Origin: Lentisphaeria bacterium
Lineage (GTDB): Bacteria; Verrucomicrobiota; Lentisphaeria; Victivallales; Victivallaceae
Direction: 5' to 3'
DNA: 43,594 bases
Assembly: GCA_017628235.1 (NCBI GenBank)
Contig: JAGBZM010000032.1
Coordinates: 1-43,594, forward strand
Shown: positions 8,175 to 17,255 of the stretch, in pieces
Numbering within the stretch: position 1 is the stretch's first letter
Layout: each line of letters starts with the position of its first letter
Notes under the pieces: generated by a model
Database searches by the model: none
Told to the model about the DNA's origin: nothing
Seen by the model: the letters and a program-made list of their open reading frames with translations, nothing else
Translations under genes and position numbers: made by a program

Positions 8175-8954
8175 ATGAAAAAACTGTTGATCGCCTTATG
8201 TTTTACTGCAGCGGCAGCGGCATTCGCGGACATTGAAATAAAAATATCTGCCGATCCGGCTCTTCCGGCAGCCAATATTATTGCTCAAGAACCGAATATC
8301 GACTTTTCAGAGGGAATGAAGCACTGGAAAACCGAACAGGATGACGTATTCAGCATTGTTTCTCCGGAAGATCTTCCCGGCAAAAAAGCAGTATTTGTGA
8401 GCAAAAGTTCCAAAGGCGGCATGCGCCGCTATTTGAACCGCAAACTTTTTACTCCCGGCAAGTCCTACATCTGCACCTGCATGATCAAGCCGTCTGCCGA
8501 TGCCACTGCCCGTACCACCGTCGGTTCGGGGCTGGGATTCAATGTCACTTATTGGGATAAAAGCTGGAAAAAAGGTGAAATCACCTATGCCCGGGGGCAG
8601 GGAAACGGTTCCTGGCAGCGGGTGGTCAGCAAACCGCTGGTCATCCATGATTGGATCAACCGGGTATCGCTTATGATGAATCTGGCCTACTCTCCCAAAG
8701 GCAGCGGTTATATTGCCGATCTGGCGATCATGGAAGCCGAAACTGTGTTGAAAATCGAAGTTTCCGCGCCGGAAAATATCCGTCAGATCAAAGTGGTGGA
8801 TGATATGGACAGAACGCTTTTTGACAGCGGCATTCTGAATAACGCCGGCAAGAGCTTTGTCAAAGAATTGACTGCCAGTACCGCATATTCGTACATCGTA
8901 ATGGTCATCACCGGGGACGGCGACGTGAAAAGTGTGACCTATCCGGAAAAATAA
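8175..8954 (+). CDS. Secreted jelly-roll (carbohydrate-binding-like) protein
   Basis: A 259-residue exported protein with a clear signal peptide (MKKLLIALCFTAAAAAFA, cut after residue 18). Residues about 35-190 read as a beta-sandwich of the CBM4/9 type: NIDFSEGMKHWKTE, a strand-rich centre with LFTPGKSYICTCMIKP and a GSWQRV segment, as seen in galactose-binding-like domains. The last 65 residues form a second small beta domain (ISAPEN-type start near residue 196). No catalytic residues are evident. It is the last gene of the operon begun by the fucosidase (gap of 17 bases, GGAGAT before the ATG) and is followed by a terminator. It probably assists the preceding secreted hydrolase in binding glycan; this is inference. 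Confidence 0.75.
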   Translation: MKKLLIALCFTAAAAAFADIEIKISADPALPAANIIAQEPNIDFSEGMKHWKTEQDDVFSIVSPEDLPGKKAVFVSKSSKGGMRRYLNRKLFTPGKSYICTCMIKPSADATARTTVGSGLGFNVTYWDKSWKKGEITYARGQGNGSWQRVVSKPLVIHDWINRVSLMMNLAYSPKGSGYIADLAIMEAETVLKIEVSAPENIRQIKVVDDMDRTLFDSGILNNAGKSFVKELTASTAYSYIVMVITGDGDVKSVTYPEK

Positions 8955-9023
8955 CCGGCAGCAGCGGTATTTGCCGGGAGAAAAGTCCGGCTGCCGGAGA
9001 AATCTCCCCCGCCGGATAAACGG

Positions 9024-9052
9024 AACCGGCTGGGGGAAATACCGGTTTTATT
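9024..9052 (+). terminator. Probable intrinsic terminator of the fucosidase operon
   Basis: AACCGG (9024-9029) pairs with CCGGTT (9042-9047) across a 12-base loop, followed by TTATTC. A second, longer-looped pair CCGGCAGC/GCTGCCGG lies just upstream, directly after the stop codon at 8954. Confidence 0.45.
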
Positions 9053-9186
9053 CTTGAAAAAAAGCTGTAATTTTCAGCGGGCTTCTGGATGGACAGAGTC
9101 CGGTTTTGCAATAAAGAACATGCCGGCATGACCCGCAGTTCTGAATATACAGCGTGGGATTACGTGCCATATCTGCCGTTGAAAAT

Positions 9187-9211
9187 GCCGGGCGGAAATT
9201 CCCCGTCCGGC
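9187..9211. other. Hairpin in the 354-base gap before the M20 gene
   Basis: GCCGGGCGG (9187-9195) pairs over nine positions (one G-U) with the arm at 9203-9211. No T tract follows on either strand, so it is not an obvious terminator. The rest of the gap 8955-9308 holds the operon terminator and the M20 promoter. An open frame from 9089 crosses that promoter and is not taken as a gene. Confidence 0.4.
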
Positions 9212-9223
9212 TTGGAAAAACGG

Positions 9224-9252
9224 TTGATTTTTTCCGATCCTGGAGATATATT
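9224..9252 (+). promoter_or_regulatory. Promoter of the M20 amidohydrolase gene
   Basis: TTGATT (9224-9229), spacer of 17, TATATT (9247-9252) followed by ATT. Transcription would start near 9259, 50 bases before the ATG. Confidence 0.75.
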
Positions 9253-9308
9253 ATTGTGTAACAGGCAATATCGATTTCCCGGATCATTTACTTTAAGGAA
9301 ATTTTTCT

Positions 9309-10613
9309 ATGGATAAAGCAGAACTCAAGCAGAAAATATGCGCTGCCATCGACCGCAACAGTGACCGTCTGATCGCCATCGGCAAAGATATCTGGAACCA
9401 TCCGGAACCCGGTTATGAGGAGTTCCGTACTGCCGGGATCGTGGAAAGAGAGTTCCGGGCGATGGGTCTGCCTTGCCGTACCGGTCTGGCCCGCACCGGA
9501 GTCCGGGCCGATCTGCAAACCGCCTCTGACGGCCCGGCGATTGCCATTCTCGGTGAACTTGATGCTCTGATCATGCCGGAAAATCCCGGGGCCGATCCGG
9601 AAAATCATTCGGCCCACGCCTGCGGACACAATATGCAGATTACCGGTATGCTCGGTGCGGCGATCGGCTTGAGTTCGGTGCCGGAGGTGCGTTCACTGCT
9701 TTCCGGCAAAATCGCATTCATCGCCTGTCCCGCCGAAGAGTGCCGGATCATGGAATTTCCGGGGATCAAATATCTGGGCGGCAAAGCCGAATTGGTCCGT
9801 CAGGGAGTTTTTGATGATATCCGCATGGCATTTATGACTCACGCCAATGCCAATTACGGTGCGGCGCAATGCAGTAACGGTTTTGTGATGAAAAAGGTGA
9901 TATTTCACGGCAAAGCCGGTCACTGCGGCCACCCCTGGAACGGGGTGAATGCCCTTTCTGCCGCCCGTCTGGCTTTAAGTGCGGTGGATATGCAGCGTGA
10001 TTTGAATAAGGATGATGATTGTGTCCGGATTCACGGAATCATCAAGCATGGCGGTTCGGTAGTGAATATCGTCCCGGAAACTGTGGAACTGGAATACCAG
10101 ATCCGGGCAATGAATATCGATGCCATCCGGCAGGCTTCGGCGATGTTTGACCGCTGTATGCGCGGTGCGGCGACTGCATTTGGTGTCGGAGTGGAATTGA
10201 CCACCTACGCCGGTTATCTGCCGCTGTACAATGAGCCGGAACTTCTGAAAATCCACCGTGCCAATCTGCATTGTCAGCGCCCGGAAGTGGAATTTGCCGA
10301 CTTCGGCCGCCGGACCTCCTCGACCGATATGGGTGATATCAGCCAGCTCATGCCGGCGATCCATCCCTACGGCGGGCACTGGCGCGGTATCGGACACCAT
10401 GAAAGTTTCCACTGGGAGGATGAAAAAGAATCTTTCGTTGATCCGGCCAAAGTGCTGGCGATGAATGCGGTCGATCTGCTCTGCGATAATGCTGCAGCGG
10501 CCCGGAAAATCGCGCAGATCAAACCGCGATTGACCAAAAAAGAATATCTGGACTTTCTGGATTCCCAGAACACCACCGAAAATTTCTCCGGTCAGACGGC
10601 AAAAACTTTGTAA
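9309..10613 (+). CDS. M20D-type amidohydrolase (N-acyl amino acid/aminobenzoyl-type)
   Basis: A 434-residue cytoplasmic metal-dependent amidohydrolase of peptidase family M20. Signatures: HPEPGYEE (31-38), LGELDAL with the bridging acidic residue (81-87), HACGHNMQ (103-110), and PAEE (141-144) with the general-base glutamate. A late GHHESFHWEDE segment around residues 360-372 supplies another conserved His and acidic cluster. The HPEPG and HACGH forms point to the M20D branch (AbgB, hippurate and IAA-amino acid hydrolases), so the bond cut is probably an amide. The substrate is unknown. TAAGGAAA precedes the ATG. It has its own consensus promoter and stands alone. The last 22 bases overlap the end of the convergent mannosidase gene. 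Confidence 0.88.
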   Translation: MDKAELKQKICAAIDRNSDRLIAIGKDIWNHPEPGYEEFRTAGIVEREFRAMGLPCRTGLARTGVRADLQTASDGPAIAILGELDALIMPENPGADPENHSAHACGHNMQITGMLGAAIGLSSVPEVRSLLSGKIAFIACPAEECRIMEFPGIKYLGGKAELVRQGVFDDIRMAFMTHANANYGAAQCSNGFVMKKVIFHGKAGHCGHPWNGVNALSAARLALSAVDMQRDLNKDDDCVRIHGIIKHGGSVVNIVPETVELEYQIRAMNIDAIRQASAMFDRCMRGAATAFGVGVELTTYAGYLPLYNEPELLKIHRANLHCQRPEVEFADFGRRTSSTDMGDISQLMPAIHPYGGHWRGIGHHESFHWEDEKESFVDPAKVLAMNAVDLLCDNAAAARKIAQIKPRLTKKEYLDFLDSQNTTENFSGQTAKTL

Positions 10614-13600
10614 GAGCGGATCTCGAATGGAGAAAGTTCCAGTTCAAGTCTGCCGTCCGGCAGTGTGATCATATTTTCATCGCGCCACTCGATCAGATCG
10701 GTGCGGCAGATTTTCACCGGTCCGGAAAACCGGAGTTCACCGCTGGAGAAACGGCCTTTGGTCTCCACCGTCCGGATCACATGACAGGCAGATTTTTCCG
10801 CCTTTTTCACAGCTCCGAGCGACACACCATCTCCGCTTATCCGGCAGAACGGCCGGGTTTGCCCGTTCCGGAACCGGTCAAACAGCAGAGCTTCCCGGTT
10901 AAGTGCGGCGGCTTCGGAGAGCAATCCGGAGTCCAGCGCGTTTCCGCTGTGCAGATAGAATGAGTAGGTAAATTCATGTTCTCCGGTATCTGCTGAAAAA
11001 TCCGGATATTTGGGGGAACGCAGCAGGGCCAGATCCAGCGTGGAACCTTTTACCCGGTAGCCGTATTTGCAATCATTGAGCAGTGCCGCACCGCAGCGGC
11101 TGTCGGAAATATCCGCATACCGGTGGCCGCAAACCTCAAATTGCGCGGCTTCCCAGCTGGTATTACTGCCGGTGGATCGCCGGATATTGCCGTACTGGAT
11201 GTCAAAGAGTGCATCCCGGGCATCGATTGCCACCGGGAATGCTGTACGCAGCATCTTTCTTACTTCGTGCCACTGGATGCGGTTCTCGAAATCCAGACGT
11301 TTACCGTTTTTATCCAGTTTGATTTTCTGGTACAGCACTGAATTGCCGAAGTGATAGGTAAATTCAAGGAAGTCATAGACTTCACCTTTGAAGCTGCTCC
11401 GGCTGTCAGCGGCAAGCACCTCTCTTACCTCATCCGGATAGAATATTTCCACATCCCATGCTTCATAAATATTGGGCTGATCGTGGTACAATGTCAACAC
11501 ATTGCCGGGAGCTGAAAGCATGGATAACGAAGTTTCTTTGTCCACCGCCCGGAGCAATCTGCCGGAAGGATCAAATTCAAACCGGACCAGATCGTTTTCC
11601 AGAATCAATTCACCGGTCTTCCGGGGCAGAGCTTTTTTCCGGCGGCCTCCTTTGACCAGACCGGTGAAACTGCAGCCATCCAGCAGCAGTGATACAGCAG
11701 TTTTGCCGGAAGTTTCATCCTGTACCGGCAGCACTCTGCCGTCCGTACTTTTCACCTCACACTCCTGCCAGCTTTCCGGCAGCAAGATTATCTGGCGGCA
11801 CTTTTCCGGCAGAGTATTGACCACAGTTGCCTGATTTTCATCCCGGACCAGCAACTTTTCTGCGGCTGCTTCCATTATCCGGCGGCAGCCGGAAGCGATT
11901 TCCGCGTGATCCTCTGCGGCATCTTTATAGACCATGCCGATGGATGAACCGGGGATAATGTCGTGGAATTGATTGCACAGCAGAGTTTTCCAGAAGCGGT
12001 CCAACTCCTCTGCCGGGTAGGATGCCAACGGCAGATGGGAAGCGATAAATTCAGTTGCCGCCAGCAGTTGTTCATTTTTCCGGTTGGCCCGTTTGACTTT
12101 TGCCTGAGTGGTGAAGGTGCCCCGGTGAAATTCCAGATACAATTCCCCGGTAAATTTCTCCAGTTTATCCTGATCCTGAGCCAGAGCTTCAAAAAATTCT
12201 TCTGCGCGGCGGCAGCAGACTTTGGGGGTGTATTCCCAGTTCTGTACCCGGCGGAAGTTTTCCATATACTCCTCATTCGGGCCGCCGCCGCCGTCACCGA
12301 TCCCGAAAAGCGAGATGAATTTATCCAGAAACGCATTCTCTTTGAATGTATTTTGAGCCTTGATGAGTTTACCCGGCAGCAATTTGGAATTGTAGGTCTT
12401 TTCCGGCGGGAAGTGTGCCAAGACCTGACTGCCGTCGATTCCCTGCCAGATAAAAGTTTCATGCGGGAAAGTATTGATCGTACTCCACGAGAGTTTCTGG
12501 GTCAGGAAAAAGTCACAGCCGGATTTGCGGATGATCTGCGGCATGGCGGCGGAATAACCGAAAACATCCGGCAGCCAGAGATTTTTCACCTCGATGCCGA
12601 ATTCATCCATAAAGAAATTCTTGCCGTGAATAAACTGCCGGATCATCGATTCTCCGGAAATCAGATTGCAGTCAGCTTCCACCCACATGCCGCCCTGCAG
12701 TTCCCAACGGCCCTCGGCCACCCGGCGTTTGATCTGGCGGTAAAGTTCCGGATAGTGTTCTTTGACGAACATATATAATTGCGGCTGGGAGGCTCCGAAA
12801 ATATATTCCGGATACTTCTCCATCAGGCGTAGCTGGCTGGCAAATGTCCGGGCTGCTTTGCGGATGCTTTCGCGTACCGGCCAGAGCCAGCCCACATCCA
12901 GATGGGCGTGACCGACCGCATAAACCGTCAATGCCGAAGCTGTCGCCGGCTGTTTGAGCAGTTTCTGCAGCACTTCTCCTGCCTGAACCGCTTTATCCGG
13001 ATCATCCTGATAGATACAGACCGCCTGATGCAGAGTATGCAGCATGATATTGGCCCGGTAATCTTCTTCAGGCAAAGCATTCATTGCATCAAAGATCACG
13101 CGGATATCCAACAGCAATTTCCACACATTTGTCCGGAATTCGACCAGACGTACAGTTTTTACCACTGCATCAAATGAACCTTCCGGGTGCGGCGTATTCA
13201 AAGCCACCTCATAGGGCAGATCCACGCCGAAAAGGTGATTGGCGGCGGCTTCGGCGTAAAACTCCACCTTTTCCCCGCCGGAAACTTCACCGATGACCCA
13301 GCGTTCTTTGGTAAATTCCGGATCGTGTACCGAACCGGCGGTCAAGCCGCACAAGGGAACTCCGGCAGCATCGGTCAGCAATATCTCCCCGCCGAGATTC
13401 AGCAGCAGTGCGGCAGTTTTGCCCTGCCAATTTTCCGGAACTTCACCCTGCAGATGGAACCAGGCACTCTCCCACTTTTCTCCCCAGCGGTCACCTTCGG
13501 CGGCCGGACGGAAGGTCAGATTGCCGATACCGGAAAACTTCACCGGCCTGACCGAATGGGCAAATTCGGCTTTCAATGGGATCGATTCGCCGTAAATATC

Positions 13601-13669
13601 CGTTTCCCGGCGTTCCAGAAAGAGCCGGATATGTTCCCGGTAAATATTATTGATATTGCTGTTATTCAT
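10592..13669 (-). CDS. GH38 alpha-mannosidase
   Basis: A 1025-residue retaining alpha-mannosidase of family GH38, about the usual length for bacterial members. After a beta-rich N-terminal domain come the zinc-binding HAHLDVGWLWP (residues 254-264, ligands His256 and Asp258), GGMWVEADCN (326-335), and WLPDVFGYS, in which Asp368 is the expected nucleophile and zinc ligand. QFHDIIPGSS follows with the distal His. The C-terminal half is the long beta-sandwich region. There is no signal peptide, so it is probably cytoplasmic. The start at 13669 is preceded by GGAGAAAATTGCA. A good terminator separates it from the upstream secreted hydrolase, so it is either read through or has a weak promoter that I cannot see. 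It releases mannose from N-glycan-type or similar oligosaccharides. Confidence 0.95.
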   Translation of the reverse strand: MNNSNINNIYREHIRLFLERRETDIYGESIPLKAEFAHSVRPVKFSGIGNLTFRPAAEGDRWGEKWESAWFHLQGEVPENWQGKTAALLLNLGGEILLTDAAGVPLCGLTAGSVHDPEFTKERWVIGEVSGGEKVEFYAEAAANHLFGVDLPYEVALNTPHPEGSFDAVVKTVRLVEFRTNVWKLLLDIRVIFDAMNALPEEDYRANIMLHTLHQAVCIYQDDPDKAVQAGEVLQKLLKQPATASALTVYAVGHAHLDVGWLWPVRESIRKAARTFASQLRLMEKYPEYIFGASQPQLYMFVKEHYPELYRQIKRRVAEGRWELQGGMWVEADCNLISGESMIRQFIHGKNFFMDEFGIEVKNLWLPDVFGYSAAMPQIIRKSGCDFFLTQKLSWSTINTFPHETFIWQGIDGSQVLAHFPPEKTYNSKLLPGKLIKAQNTFKENAFLDKFISLFGIGDGGGGPNEEYMENFRRVQNWEYTPKVCCRRAEEFFEALAQDQDKLEKFTGELYLEFHRGTFTTQAKVKRANRKNEQLLAATEFIASHLPLASYPAEELDRFWKTLLCNQFHDIIPGSSIGMVYKDAAEDHAEIASGCRRIMEAAAEKLLVRDENQATVVNTLPEKCRQIILLPESWQECEVKSTDGRVLPVQDETSGKTAVSLLLDGCSFTGLVKGGRRKKALPRKTGELILENDLVRFEFDPSGRLLRAVDKETSLSMLSAPGNVLTLYHDQPNIYEAWDVEIFYPDEVREVLAADSRSSFKGEVYDFLEFTYHFGNSVLYQKIKLDKNGKRLDFENRIQWHEVRKMLRTAFPVAIDARDALFDIQYGNIRRSTGSNTSWEAAQFEVCGHRYADISDSRCGAALLNDCKYGYRVKGSTLDLALLRSPKYPDFSADTGEHEFTYSFYLHSGNALDSGLLSEAAALNREALLFDRFRNGQTRPFCRISGDGVSLGAVKKAEKSACHVIRTVETKGRFSSGELRFSGPVKICRTDLIEWRDENMITLPDGRLELELSPFEIRSYKVFAV

Positions 13670-13692
13670 TGCAATTTTCTCCAGCTGACCGC

Positions 13693-13730
13693 AAAAAAAT
13701 CCCCGTCCGGACGGTCACTTTCCGGCGGGG
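13693..13730 (-). terminator. Intrinsic terminator after the secreted hydrolase gene
   Basis: On the minus strand CCCCG-CCGG (13722-13730) pairs with CCGG-a-CGGGG (13701-13710, one bulged base), followed by ATTTTTTT. It sits 12 bases after the stop codon of the gene ending at 13742. Confidence 0.75.
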
Positions 13731-13741
13731 AACAGGATTTT

Positions 13742-16342
13742 TCAGAGAATGATGGCGCAGGTTTCATTCCAATCGTCAAGTTTGACATTGATAATGAATT
13801 TGCCTTTGCCGTCGGGAGTTATGGAGTAATCAGCCGTTTTGGGTATTCCGTTGGAATCATACTGGTAAACTCCCTGCGGCGCGATATCCAGTACAAACTG
13901 CCGGGAAACGGCAGTTAAGATACGTTCTTTGCCGATGATGAAGCCTTTACCCAGTTCCACCGGGGTGATGGGGAACATCTTATCCAGAATACCGTAACCG
14001 CCGTAACGCTCATCGACACCCACATTGTAATTATAATAAACCAGTCCGTGCCGCAGAGCGATAATGATGGAACGGTTCAATATTTTCCCCCACTGTTTAC
14101 GGTCGGCAAGATGCATATGCGGCCGGATACCCAGTGTGGACGGTGTGGAACTCAACTGCCCCAGAGCCTGATAGAGAAAATCAGAAGGTTCATCTCTGCC
14201 CAACAGAGTATCGGTGACATTATTATTTTCCATCTCTGTAAAACGTACTCCGGGAACCAGCGTTTCCTCTTCGGTACACGGCTGGGTGTTGGCGATAAAT
14301 ATACCGCCCTTATCCAGCACATGCTGTGTGATATTCACCCGCGCAGAAGAGGCCGTAACAGTGTAATCATAAAGTTTGTCTTTGATTTTACCGTCTGCAC
14401 TCATATTCACGGAAAAACCATCCCATTTATCAAATCTGGCCCGGTCGACCCGGTTCCAGGCGGCAGCTCCGGCGGCGAATTGATCGATGTAAATACCGTT
14501 GTATCCGCATTCATCCATCAGATAATCTATCAGCTGTATCATGTGTTTATAACGGTAGTTGCCCACTTCGGCATAAACAAAGAAGTCGACAAAAGGCGGT
14601 TTGGAAAAGTAATTTTCCACCACGATGCGGCCGTTTTTATCCCGGATCATGGAATCAGCATTGGGATTGGATTCCAGAAGTTTGGATTGTGCGGCATTGA
14701 GTTTGATACCGTAATGCCGGGAGTCGCCGGGTTTGCCGGGGAGGATTTCACCGCCGGGGATTTTGGAAGTATCCACCGCAACCAGATTGTGTTCCAGTGT
14801 GGCCAGAAGTTTCATACCCGGATCTTTGGCATGGATAGCCGCAAGTTCCTCTTCAGCCATCTTTTTGATCTCTTCGCGGGATTTGCCGGAACCATTCATA
14901 TATTCGATCCAGGGGACACCGTTGACAATCGAATTGCGCATGGTTTTGGGCCACTCTTTCCACGCCCGGTGTCCGAATTTGAACGGGCCGGGAATGGTGA
15001 CATTGTTGCGGTTCAGCTCCCGGCGGAGCAGATTCAGATAGACGAATTCATCCGGAGAATCCATCAGATGCACCAGGCGCACGATGGTGCGGCTTTTCCC
15101 GGCGGGAATACCCAGATGGGTGTTGGTGAAGTTCACGGCATTGCCGACATGCCGTGCCTGGGTCTGATTGCGGAATACGGCATCATAAGCCATCATACCG
15201 GCTGATGCATTGCCTTTGATCGCCAGCACCGTCGGGTTGGCTCCGATTCCTTCACGGATATCCACATCGGTATTGCCGGCGAGGAAATACTTTTTACTGC
15301 CGAGCAACTCATCAGCGATCAGATTGTAACGGATCGCCACGGCGATATCTGATTTGGAGGTATTCTGCAAAGTATCTTCAATCCGCAAACCTTTCTGCCA
15401 ACGGGAGATTTTTCTGGTCAGCGTATACTGTGCGGAAACAGCTTTGACCGTAACTACCCCGTCTTTTGCGGAAATGACCGGCTTCCAGCTTTTCACCCCG
15501 GAATATTTTCCGGCGGAAAGAGTGTTGTATTTCATTTCCGGAGTCGCCGGATAGGAGAAGTCCGACTGCAAGGCAAAAGTTTCTTTACCGACTTTAAGCA
15601 GCATATCGCCGCCGTCGGTTACTTCCGCTTTACCCTCCGGCAGAGCGATTTGAGCGACCGTTTTGCCCGGGGTGGCAGGATAGGCAAAAAGTTCCTGCGC
15701 CGGACGCTCACTTTTGACCACACTTTCCGGAACCAGATCGATCTGCAGACCGCCGATAAACATATCTATCTGCGGACTGACGCCGTTGCGCTTGATGTAC
15801 TGCAGCAGATAGTTATTGGTCAGAACAAGGGTGTTTTCGTTGGCTGATTCGATCCGTTTATCTGCCCCGATTTCGATAAAATTGACCGTATCGGTGATAT
15901 CAAGGGCAAAACGATACCTCTCTTTTTTGGCATTTTTCACTCTGCCGTCAAATTTACCGGCGGGGCCGGGGCCGAAAAATGTCATCAGCATATCCCCTTT
16001 CCACCAGGGTTCATTGCCGATGGAAGTCTGCATCTCGCTGCCCCGGCGCAGCAGCCGTTTTTCCCCGGAAGAGATATTTTCCCGCAGCCGCACATCATTG
16101 AGCCGCAGCTGCACATAGTGATTCCAGCCGGCACATTTTTCCATTTCGAGCCATGAGTCGAATGAAAGTACTGCACGCATTTTTTCCATCTGGGGCAGAG
16201 CCGGAAATTTGACCGTTACTGCTGTTGGATGTTTGCCGGAAACGATCCGGATATTGCCCGGATGTTTCCACACGGTCCGGCTGCCGGAAGCCAGCACGAC
16301 CGAGGCGGCCAACGTAAGTATCGAAAGAGTTAACTTTTTCAT
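13742..16342 (-). CDS. Secreted TIM-barrel hydrolase-like protein (paralogue of the 33.2-35.2 kb gene)
   Basis: An 866-residue exported protein with a signal peptide (MKKLTLSILTLAASVVLASG, cut near residue 19-20). Residues about 25-210 are beta-rich, and 220-440 form a second beta domain of the kind that precedes hydrolase barrels. The barrel covers about 450-790 with the strand GYNGIYIDQFAAG, whose Asp620 is a candidate catalytic or binding residue, then GGIFIANTQP and a late YNYNVG. I cannot name a GH family. The protein at 33250-35235 has the same domain order and matching motifs (YFDTF for YIDQF; KMFFNGTP for GIFIANTQP; a closing MFPLT/MFPIT). The gene starts 21 bases after pseudopilin 2 with GGAGATATC before the ATG. 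Confidence 0.78.
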   Translation of the reverse strand: MKKLTLSILTLAASVVLASGSRTVWKHPGNIRIVSGKHPTAVTVKFPALPQMEKMRAVLSFDSWLEMEKCAGWNHYVQLRLNDVRLRENISSGEKRLLRRGSEMQTSIGNEPWWKGDMLMTFFGPGPAGKFDGRVKNAKKERYRFALDITDTVNFIEIGADKRIESANENTLVLTNNYLLQYIKRNGVSPQIDMFIGGLQIDLVPESVVKSERPAQELFAYPATPGKTVAQIALPEGKAEVTDGGDMLLKVGKETFALQSDFSYPATPEMKYNTLSAGKYSGVKSWKPVISAKDGVVTVKAVSAQYTLTRKISRWQKGLRIEDTLQNTSKSDIAVAIRYNLIADELLGSKKYFLAGNTDVDIREGIGANPTVLAIKGNASAGMMAYDAVFRNQTQARHVGNAVNFTNTHLGIPAGKSRTIVRLVHLMDSPDEFVYLNLLRRELNRNNVTIPGPFKFGHRAWKEWPKTMRNSIVNGVPWIEYMNGSGKSREEIKKMAEEELAAIHAKDPGMKLLATLEHNLVAVDTSKIPGGEILPGKPGDSRHYGIKLNAAQSKLLESNPNADSMIRDKNGRIVVENYFSKPPFVDFFVYAEVGNYRYKHMIQLIDYLMDECGYNGIYIDQFAAGAAAWNRVDRARFDKWDGFSVNMSADGKIKDKLYDYTVTASSARVNITQHVLDKGGIFIANTQPCTEEETLVPGVRFTEMENNNVTDTLLGRDEPSDFLYQALGQLSSTPSTLGIRPHMHLADRKQWGKILNRSIIIALRHGLVYYNYNVGVDERYGGYGILDKMFPITPVELGKGFIIGKERILTAVSRQFVLDIAPQGVYQYDSNGIPKTADYSITPDGKGKFIINVKLDDWNETCAIIL

Positions 16343-16363
16343 TTACAATGATATCTCCAGAAA

Positions 16364-17122
16364 TTAAGGGATTGCAACGACTGTTCCGTTTCCATTACGG
16401 ACGTAAGCGAAATCGTTTTCCAGTTCTTTCAATTTGCCCTGGGCCAGAGCTGACACATGGCCGTCAAAGAAGCAGACATTGACATTGCTGTTATGACGCG
16501 GCATCGGAGAATGAGTTTTGAGATCACTTTTTGAGCAAACCATCCATTGTCCCAATCTGTAATCTGAATCTCTGGCTGAGTCAGTATAAAACATGGTATT
16601 GGACGGCTTTTTGAAATTGGTAATATAATACGCTGAAAAATCTGTTTCACCGATATTATTATCTTTTTGGGCGTAAACATTTCCATAATGGTCCAGATAA
16701 TCACCGGCATGGGTATCATTCTGAATTGCCCAGATACCGTATATTCTTCCGGTATAGTCACTGGCATTCGCACTGGCATCCAATTTTACAGTCGAAGGAC
16801 AGAAGTATAATCCATCCGCTTTTTGCGTATACCCCGTGCTGGTAAATGTTTCAGCAAAAGAGTAACCGCTTTTGGTTGCACCCTGGATCGGGGTCATATC
16901 TTTATTGGCATCAGCATACTGCATACTGATCATACCCAGCTGTTTAAGGTTGTTGACACAGCTTGCCGCCCGTCCGCGTTCCCGGGCAGAATTCAGTGCC
17001 GGAAGCAGAATTGCCGCCAATATTGCGATGATCGCGATCACTACAAGCAGCTCAATAAGAGTAAAGCCTGCAGACTTTACTCTCTCCCGGGAGAGAGTAA
17101 TTACTGAATTTCTGTGGTTCAT
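16364..17122 (-). CDS. Pseudopilin 2 (prepilin-type, H-X9-DG domain)
   Basis: A 252-residue prepilin-like protein. A short basic leader ends in Gly before FTLIELLVV, followed by the hydrophobic N-terminal helix, [18 protein letters not shown] and a soluble domain. Near the end is [15 protein letters not shown], an exact H-X9-DG pattern. The frame is open to an ATG at 17152, but the ten codons between contain the strong site AAAAGGAGAT placed for the ATG at 17122, which I use. It would be processed by a prepilin peptidase and displayed in or on a type II secretion-like pseudopilus. It lies between a DUF6259-like gene upstream (133 bases) and the secreted hydrolase downstream (21 bases). The leader codons contain the inverted repeats at 17058-17100. 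Confidence 0.92.
   Translation of the reverse strand: MNHRNSVITLSRERVKSAGFTLIELLVVIAIIAILAAILLPALNSARERGRAASCVNNLKQLGMISMQYADANKDMTPIQGATKSGYSFAETFTSTGYTQKADGLYFCPSTVKLDASANASDYTGRIYGIWAIQNDTHAGDYLDHYGNVYAQKDNNIGETDFSAYYITNFKKPSNTMFYTDSARDSDYRLGQWMVCSKSDLKTHSPMPRHNSNVNVCFFDGHVSALAQGKLKELENDFAYVRNGNGTVVAIP
17058..17100 (-). repeat. Overlapping inverted repeats in the pseudopilin 2 leader
   Basis: A perfect 24-base palindrome (17077-17100; half-site TTACTCTCTCCC) overlaps a second inverted repeat: AGAGTAAAGtC (17073-17083, read on the minus strand) and GGCTTTACTCT (17058-17068) around TGCA, with a single G-T wobble. The shared arm TTACTCT/AGAGTAA is the middle one, as in pseudopilin 1. The inner hairpin again covers the Gly-Phe cleavage codons. 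Confidence 0.9.
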
Positions 17123-17255
17123 CTTTCGATCTCCTTTTTTTGTTTCCGGCAAATTTTCCTGAAGATGCCTCCCGCACCCACGCTTTCAGACCACCCCGGT
17201 CCGGGCGTTCCGGTAAATTTCCCGGCTGTCTGCTGTTTCAGCAGAACTTTTTTAA

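Noticed and set aside
9089-9316. Possible 75-codon gene before the M20 gene
   Set aside because: It crosses the M20 promoter and a hairpin, lacks a ribosome site and has no recognisable features.
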